From SSF26 sp037443945 (lineage in GTDB: Bacteria; Chloroflexota; Anaerolineae; J102): a stretch of 17,369 nucleotides of DNA. This document shows positions 12,835 to 17,369 of the stretch, one piece after another. Each line of letters starts with the position of its first letter. Positions within the stretch are counted from its first letter, which is position 1. The DNA is taken from the NCBI GenBank assembly GCA_037443945.1, contig JBBINH010000059.1, forward strand, positions 1 to 17,369, given 5' to 3'. The position numbers and the translations under genes are program-made. The notes under the pieces were generated by a model, which was not told the origin of the DNA, did no database searches, and saw nothing but the letters and a program-made list of their open reading frames with translations.

Positions 12835-12854
12835 TATATGATTTGGCTCATATA
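12835..12854. promoter_or_regulatory. 20-bp inverted repeat upstream of the regulator gene
   Basis: TATATGA and TCATATA are perfect 7-bp arms around a 6-bp centre (TTTGGC). The repeat lies 43 bases upstream of the ATG at 12792, with AT-rich half-sites suited to overlap a -10 element. It has the form of an operator for a dimeric DNA-binding protein; autoregulation by the adjacent HTH protein is the simplest idea. Confidence 0.45.
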
Positions 12855-12857
12855 GCG

Positions 12858-12898
12858 TGCATCATGTGCATGAGCTGCATTGAGTGCAGCAAGTGCAC
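12858..12898. repeat. Five TGCA motifs at exact 9-bp spacing
   Basis: TGCA begins at 12858, 12867, 12876, 12885 and 12894; the first three are TGCAT. The units are otherwise different in their last four bases. TGCA is self-complementary, so the array reads the same on both strands. It starts 4 bases after the inverted repeat at 12835-12854. On the plus strand the same periodicity puts a Cys codon at every third position of a short open frame. Confidence 0.5.
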
Positions 12899-13030
12899 AC
12901 CGATGCGGAACCCCATGCAGGGTAGGGGAACCCCGGAGGACCGGAGAAGCCGCCCGCCCGGCTGCAGGCCGTCTTCGGCTATACCCCGCGAATAAAAAGC
13001 TCCCAATCGGATGTCGTCCGTGTTCGCCTT

Positions 13031-14791
13031 TTAGCCGGGGCCTGCTATCTCGAGGCTATGCAGTTGACTGCGGATATGGCGAAGGGTAGTCGCTACCGTG
13101 TGCAATTCCCTCTGCAGGGCGGTGAGCCTGTCGAATTCGACGCGGATGAAACGGGTGTAGGGCGAGATGGCCTCGCGAATGGCCTGGACGGTGGCGTCAA
13201 TCTGGTGTTCGCATTCGGTCGTTAGTGTGGCCACCAACCGTTCTCGCATGGCTTCGATGCGGGCATCGAGGTCGTTTTTGGCGGCGCGGCGTCGTGCCGG
13301 CAAGATGAACAGCCCGGCCAGGGCCAGACTCCCGGCTGCCACGAGACCCAACGGGTCGAGGGCACGGGTGAGCAGATGCAAAAGCAACGTGCCCAAGCCC
13401 AAAGCGCCGAGCTCGACCGCGCCCATGGTGGCCAGCGCGTTTTTGACGGCGGTGCTCAGCTCATCCGCAGCCGCCCGATGATCGTAGGAGGCGACGATTT
13501 CGCGTGCCCGGTGCCCAACCGACCGTAACAGCGTCTGGCGGTCGAGGTCAAAGCGACCTCCGATTGCGCCCACGATACGGTCACCGTGGCGGTCGGCGCG
13601 GCGGTTCAGATAAGCGGTCACATCCTGCCACTGCTGATGGTTGCGTTCGCTCAACCAGTCGATGAGCGCGCTCACCTCTTCTTCGAGACGATGATGGGTA
13701 TCGGCGATAACCACGCGCTCGAACTCGGCGCGCAGGCGGGCACCGTTGAGCAGGTCGAACAGGCGACCAAAGCGGATCATCTCCTCAAAAAAGCGATCAC
13801 CGCGCGCACGTAACTCGTGGAGCAGGTTCTCCATGCCGCGCAGGCGTAAGCGCAAATCACGGCGCATATCGGCAGCATAGGCCGTCAACAGGGTCTCAAC
13901 ATGCTCCAGGGTGACAAAATCATCCTGTAACAGGTCCAGCCGCTCCTGAACGCCGGCTTCGTAAGCGGCGCCCAGGCGTTCGGCCACGCCCAGAGGGCTG
14001 CTCAACTTGAGGAGCAGACGTTGGCGTTCATCCAGGGTGCGCAGGATGAAGTCCTCCAAAGCGGCAAAGCGCGAGGCCGCCAGCAGGTGGGCAGCTTCAT
14101 GGTTTTGGCGATCGTCAATTCGGGCGCGCTGGGCCAGGCGCACCGAGATGGGGAACACCTGGGGCACAACACCCAGAACCATGGTGGCCTGGTCGCGCAC
14201 GAAGTCAACCACCTGGTTGATGGCCGCCTCGTTTTCGAGGATGTCGATCTTGTTGACCACAACGACGACCTTTTTGCCCCAGGCCTTCACCAGCTCGAGG
14301 AAGGCGCGTTCGCTCTCGCTGAAGGGACGATCGGCCGAGGTGATGAAGAGGACCAAATCGGCCTGCGGGATGAACCCTTCCGTAATCTGTTGATGGCGAC
14401 GGATGACGGCATTCGTGCCGGGCGTGTCGACAATGTGAATGGTTTGCAGCCATTCCACCGGATAACCCACGCGCAAGAGGAAGGGCTCGATTTGCTCGGC
14501 CATCGGTTGCGGAGCGTAGCCGATGATGTGGATTTGACTCGTCGTGGGCGTTACCCCTTCGTCGAGGAACCGGGCACCCAGCAGCGTGTTGATAAAGGCG
14601 GATTTACCGCTGTTGAATTCGCCGACTACGACAAGCAAAAAGAAGGCATCGAGCTGTTGCCGCGTACGGGCCAGGAGCTCACGTTCGGCCGGGGGCGCAT
14701 CCAGGCGAGCGGCAATGGTCTCCAGAAGGGCGAGCAGCTCGCGCTCCTGGTGCAAAATGGCCTGTTGCGAAGGCGTCAGGACGCTCTGCAT
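13031..14791 (-). CDS. Dynamin-family large GTPase
   Basis: A 586-residue bacterial dynamin-like protein. After a helical N-terminus (about 1-50), the GTPase domain has P-loop GEFNSGKSAF at 57-66, switch I TPTTSQ at 81-86, DTPG at 122-125 and NKID at 180-183. The long helical stalk (about 255-450) includes coiled-coil-like segments. A hydrophobic hairpin at about 457-498 (LGLGTLLLHLL, then LVAAGSLALAGLFILPARRR) corresponds to the membrane-inserting paddle of bacterial dynamins, followed by a basic stretch and a C-terminal helical tail. Such proteins bind GTP, oligomerise and remodel or protect membranes. They are often encoded in pairs, but no second dynamin gene is here. The gene starts 9 bases after an unidentified gene, so the two are probably one operon. 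The ribosome-binding site is weak. Confidence 0.88.
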   Translation of the reverse strand: MQSVLTPSQQAILHQERELLALLETIAARLDAPPAERELLARTRQQLDAFFLLVVVGEFNSGKSAFINTLLGARFLDEGVTPTTSQIHIIGYAPQPMAEQIEPFLLRVGYPVEWLQTIHIVDTPGTNAVIRRHQQITEGFIPQADLVLFITSADRPFSESERAFLELVKAWGKKVVVVVNKIDILENEAAINQVVDFVRDQATMVLGVVPQVFPISVRLAQRARIDDRQNHEAAHLLAASRFAALEDFILRTLDERQRLLLKLSSPLGVAERLGAAYEAGVQERLDLLQDDFVTLEHVETLLTAYAADMRRDLRLRLRGMENLLHELRARGDRFFEEMIRFGRLFDLLNGARLRAEFERVVIADTHHRLEEEVSALIDWLSERNHQQWQDVTAYLNRRADRHGDRIVGAIGGRFDLDRQTLLRSVGHRAREIVASYDHRAAADELSTAVKNALATMGAVELGALGLGTLLLHLLTRALDPLGLVAAGSLALAGLFILPARRRAAKNDLDARIEAMRERLVATLTTECEHQIDATVQAIREAISPYTRFIRVEFDRLTALQRELHTVATTLRHIRSQLHSLEIAGPG

Positions 14792-14800
14792 AAGGGAAGC

Positions 14801-16219
14801 CTAGAACGCCAACAACTGTTGCATGAACCGTTCCCCACGCGTCTCCAGGAGGTCCAGCATCTGGAAAAAGGCTTCCGGGGCCAGGGAAGGTCGTTCGCCG
14901 CTACCGGGATGTTGGGCCGTCCAGGCCTGGAGTTGGGGCAGGTAGTCAAAACGCGAGGTTAAGTCAAAGGGGTATCGTTCAGGATGGGTCCCGATCCAGG
15001 TCACCGGACCGACGGCGGAGACAATCTCAAGCCAGGTGGCGGCTCCGGGTACGTCGGGCGAACGGGTGAAGTTGGCCAGCAGCGAGAGCAGCACAGGCAA
15101 GCCCGAAGGTATGAAATCGAGGAAACCGGACAGGAAGCGCAGGCTGTCGTCGCAGTTGAAGGGCATCCACAGGGGCAATAAGTCCGACCGCAAAGCGGCC
15201 GTCGGGTTGATCTGGCTGAACGTCTCGATGAGAAGGGCCTGGGGTCGGCGTTCGTGCAGCCGGGCCTCCCACAGGTAGGCTGTGTAGGCCAGAGCGCTGA
15301 ATGCCTCCGGGTGGTTGCCGTGCACGGCCCGAAAGTCAAAGCCTGCAGCCTGGGCGAAACGCCGCACGGCCTCCCGAAAGACGGGCAGGCTGCCCCATTC
15401 CGATTCGCGCTGGCTGACCAGAGGATAATCGTCCAGTTGCCAGCCACCGCGATGGCGGCTCCCTGCGGCGGCCAGCCACTGGTCGAGTCCTTCGCTGCCT
15501 TGCCGGTAATCGTCATCGCTGTAGCCACCCAGACCACCGACCTGCATATAGTGCCGGGGACCGATTTCGTACTGTTTCCAGCTATAGCTGCAATCGGTAA
15601 AGATGAGCATCCCCCTCGGCGCCAGATGTTGGTAGATGAAGGTACGATAGGCCTGGGGCAGATCGAGCAATTTCAAACGGACATGGTTGACCTCGGCCAC
15701 CAGAAAGCGGTCGTGAATGGGGTCGTAATGGTTGACGGCCAGCAAATCGGGGTTGCGCTGCAGGATGGGTTCGATCAGACGGGCGCCATGCGCCTGATAG
15801 GTGATGATGTCATCGGGGTCGCCGGGATCGACAAAGCTGAGCACAAAATGCGCAGGTAGAAACGGCACCCGCAGCAGAGCCGCCAGGTAGGCCACACCGC
15901 CGTTGGGCGCCCCGATCAGGATCGCCGGGTAGCCCATCCCGTCCGGGACATCGTCATACACGGCCACGGCCTGTCGTGCCAGGCCCTCGGTATGCACATA
16001 CCGGGTCAGCGCCGGATCGAGGCCGGTTTCGCGCACGGCGCGGGCGATGGCCCGCTGCAAAAGCGGTGCCGGCAGACGTGCGGCCAGGCGCGCAAGCCGG
16101 GCCTGGCGCGGACTGGCCGGTTGCGGCTGATACCAGGCATCGCTCAGCGTGGCTGCAACGGCATGCAGCACGGCTGCCGAACTGGATTCGAGGGCCTCAC
16201 GGATCCGGGAATAAGGCAT
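14801..16219 (-). CDS. Uncharacterised protein co-transcribed with the dynamin-like GTPase
   Basis: A 472-residue protein I do not recognise. It has no signal peptide or membrane segment. Residues 98-116 (PAILIGAPNGGVAYLAALL) form a hydrophobic strand and glycine-rich turn, and 197-209 (QHLAPRGMLIFTD) look like a later strand of a Rossmann-type fold; both are reminiscent of class I methyltransferases, but the canonical acidic SAM motif is not evident and I would not assign that activity. Other striking segments are NHYDPIHDRF at 163-172, a Gly/Tyr/Asp-rich loop at 224-240, and FNCDDSLRFLSGFLDFIPSG near 345. The frame is clean over its length and ends 9 bases before the dynamin-like gene, indicating shared translation. 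A perfect TATAAT lies about 60 bases upstream. No clear Shine-Dalgarno precedes the ATG. Confidence 0.8.
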   Translation of the reverse strand: MPYSRIREALESSSAAVLHAVAATLSDAWYQPQPASPRQARLARLAARLPAPLLQRAIARAVRETGLDPALTRYVHTEGLARQAVAVYDDVPDGMGYPAILIGAPNGGVAYLAALLRVPFLPAHFVLSFVDPGDPDDIITYQAHGARLIEPILQRNPDLLAVNHYDPIHDRFLVAEVNHVRLKLLDLPQAYRTFIYQHLAPRGMLIFTDCSYSWKQYEIGPRHYMQVGGLGGYSDDDYRQGSEGLDQWLAAAGSRHRGGWQLDDYPLVSQRESEWGSLPVFREAVRRFAQAAGFDFRAVHGNHPEAFSALAYTAYLWEARLHERRPQALLIETFSQINPTAALRSDLLPLWMPFNCDDSLRFLSGFLDFIPSGLPVLLSLLANFTRSPDVPGAATWLEIVSAVGPVTWIGTHPERYPFDLTSRFDYLPQLQAWTAQHPGSGERPSLAPEAFFQMLDLLETRGERFMQQLLAF

Positions 16220-16221
16220 GG

Positions 16222-16244
16222 CCGAGTTGGATCATGAAACTCGG
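16222..16244. repeat. Short inverted repeat just upstream of the unidentified gene
   Basis: Arms ccgagtt (16222-16228) and aactcgg (16238-16244) are perfect complements around 9 bases, ending 2 bases before the ATG at 16219 on the minus strand. In the mRNA the stem would lie over the ribosome-binding region, which has no clear Shine-Dalgarno. An operator is possible; chance cannot be excluded at 7 bp. Confidence 0.3.
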
Positions 16245-16280
16245 ATGAGACGATCACGCAAAATCATGCGTATGGCCGGG

Positions 16281-16286
16281 ATTATA
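16281..16286 (-). promoter_or_regulatory. -10 element for the unidentified gene / dynamin unit
   Basis: A perfect minus-strand TATAAT lies in the 120-base gap between the membrane protein gene and the 14801-16219 gene. The -35 region is poor (TTCTTA at 18 bases). Transcription would begin near 16274 with a leader of about 55 bases, making the two downstream genes a unit separate from the membrane protein gene. Confidence 0.45.
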
Positions 16287-16339
16287 ACGGAACAGATAAT
16301 TGCATAAGAAATGCCGCCTTACGACACGATGCGCCGGGA

Positions 16340-17293
16340 CTAGACGACCGTCCGGATAGCCGCATCGGTGGCCACATTTTCGAGCGCTCGGTAGACCTTG
16401 TTCCACACGGCGCTCTGGAAGATGAGGAAGAGACCGGTGGCCAATAACGTCGGCAATAAGAAGACCACCAAGCCGACTGGTATCCCCCAGAGTAGAGCCG
16501 GCAAGGCGCTCTCCGTCCATCGCGACAACAACCAGGCCGGTCCTCCGGCAATGACCAGGCTGAGCCCTCCGGCCAGGGCGAAGACGATGGTCATGACCGC
16601 GCCCAGGAAAAGCTGGACACCGACCATGAGAAGCCACATGATGGCCACCGGGCGTAGTTGCCGCCTTACCAGGTTCCAACCGTGACGCAAGGCGACCGGG
16701 ACGGTATAATCATCAAGCACGATCGCCCGCGACCAAAACTCGGCAAGGACACCCACCACGATAAACACGGCTACCCACAGCAGAATCGTCGGAATGAGAA
16801 GGACTGCCGCCATGAGTGCGCCGAGGAAGTGGATCACGCGCGCTTCCGCGAGCAAGAGCAGCAACGGCGAAGCGGCGAACACCAACGTCACCACAAAGGC
16901 CGAGATCAGCGGAACATACACCACCAGCGTGAGGAAGAACAGACGCCAGGTGCGGCGGTGCCAGCCCTCACGAAACCCGGCCCCGACCGTCGGCGTCACC
17001 TGGCGGGTGTACCAGGCATCGAGCACGCGGTAGATGCCGGCCCAGAGCACATAGGTCAAGACGACACCGAGCGGGATAAGGATACAGAGCAAAGCCAGAA
17101 GGAGGAGAAGCAGAAGCGCCAGCCAGGGCGTGAATTCCGATATCGTCAGATCGCCCGACCAGGTTGCACTCAGATTATTGCCGCCGAACCCGGCTCCACC
17201 GCTGACCAAGGCCCAAAGAAAGCCCAGAACCCACAGGCTACGATGGCGCCAGGTCGTCTGAGCGGCATCCTTGAGAATACCGATGTAGTCCAT
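16340..17293 (-). CDS. Polytopic membrane protein of unknown function
   Basis: A 317-residue integral membrane protein. Hydrophobic segments lie at about 20-38, 56-90 (long enough for one or two passes), 117-148, 155-185, 215-252 and 263-293, so six or more passes are likely. The N-terminus (MDYIGILKDAAQTTWRHRSLW) and repeated pattern of a basic/aromatic amphipathic helix followed by a long hydrophobic stretch (for example WNLVRRQLRPVAIMW near 206-220) resemble the membrane domains of the DUF-type 'glycerophosphoryl diester phosphodiesterase membrane' superfamily, but I cannot place it firmly. No catalytic residues or cofactor motifs are evident. GGAGG lies 6 bases before the ATG, a strong ribosome-binding site, and an extended -10 promoter lies further upstream. 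Confidence 0.8.
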   Translation of the reverse strand: MDYIGILKDAAQTTWRHRSLWVLGFLWALVSGGAGFGGNNLSATWSGDLTISEFTPWLALLLLLLLALLCILIPLGVVLTYVLWAGIYRVLDAWYTRQVTPTVGAGFREGWHRRTWRLFFLTLVVYVPLISAFVVTLVFAASPLLLLLAEARVIHFLGALMAAVLLIPTILLWVAVFIVVGVLAEFWSRAIVLDDYTVPVALRHGWNLVRRQLRPVAIMWLLMVGVQLFLGAVMTIVFALAGGLSLVIAGGPAWLLSRWTESALPALLWGIPVGLVVFLLPTLLATGLFLIFQSAVWNKVYRALENVATDAAIRTVV

Positions 17294-17343
17294 GGCTCTC
17301 CTCCACGAAGAAATGGCACACGACCAACGGGAATCGGATTGTC

Positions 17344-17352
17344 ATTCTAACA
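17344..17352 (-). promoter_or_regulatory. Extended -10 promoter of the membrane protein gene
   Basis: Minus-strand TG-T-TAGAAT forms an extended -10 element about 50 bases upstream of the ATG at 17293. The -35 region would fall at the window edge and cannot be judged. It has the same form as the element at 3472-3480. Confidence 0.4.
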
Positions 17353-17369
17353 CAGCGGTCAGGGGCAGA

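Noticed and set aside
12899..13030. Possible terminator or gene downstream of the dynamin-like GTPase
   Set aside because: GC-rich with several 4-5 bp stems but no single convincing hairpin plus T tract, and no frame with a ribosome-binding site.
14021..14962. 313-codon plus-strand frame
   Set aside because: Antisense to the dynamin-like GTPase, whose P-loop, DTPG and NKID motifs are in the same interval on the minus strand.

Overview
The window looks like a chromosomal segment from a GC-rich Chloroflexota bacterium (Anaerolineae/Ardenticatenia-like). This is inferred from the Thr/Pro 'PTPTPSP' linkers of the exported proteins, the lipoprotein style and the gene families present. No mobile element, CRISPR array, tRNA or rRNA was seen. 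Coding density is high and most genes are on the minus strand.

Layout. (1) 1-1129, plus strand: the end of a LysM cell-wall-binding protein, then endonuclease V (nfi) 14 bases later. (2) 1227-3360, minus strand: a small HNH endonuclease and a VC1184-type class V aminotransferase. They are separated by about 340 AT-richer bases holding a good minus-strand promoter and a strong hairpin. (3) 3534-4907, plus strand: a lipoprotein with two tandem DsbA-like thioredoxin domains, divergent from the aminotransferase. (4) 4973-9007, minus strand: an acyl-CoA synthetase (ADP-forming)/GNAT fusion flanked by two paralogous two-CBS proteins (about 68% identical by my count). (5) 9058-12792, minus strand: a sulfur-handling cluster, in transcription order HTH/PocR-type regulator, sulfide:quinone oxidoreductase-like flavoprotein, DUF1641 protein, TusE/DsrC-like protein, DsrE-like protein; one CBS protein is probably the last gene of the same unit. 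(6) 13031-16219, minus strand: a dynamin-like GTPase preceded 9 bases upstream by a protein I could not identify. (7) 16340-17293, minus strand: a polytopic membrane protein of unknown function.

How the genes may work together. The main unit is the sulfur cluster. An SQR-like flavoprotein would oxidise sulfide or polysulfide and feed electrons to quinone, probably with the DUF1641 partner. TusE/DsrC-like and DsrE-like proteins would pass on the persulfide sulfur. The regulator carries a PocR-like sensory domain with three cysteines in the family pattern. Upstream of the regulator are a 20-bp inverted repeat and five TGCA motifs at an exact 9-bp spacing. The SQR ribosome-binding site can pair with a perfect complementary arm upstream. 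The adjacent CBS and acyl-CoA synthetase/acetyltransferase genes suggest coupling to energy charge or acyl-CoA state, but that is inference from proximity only.
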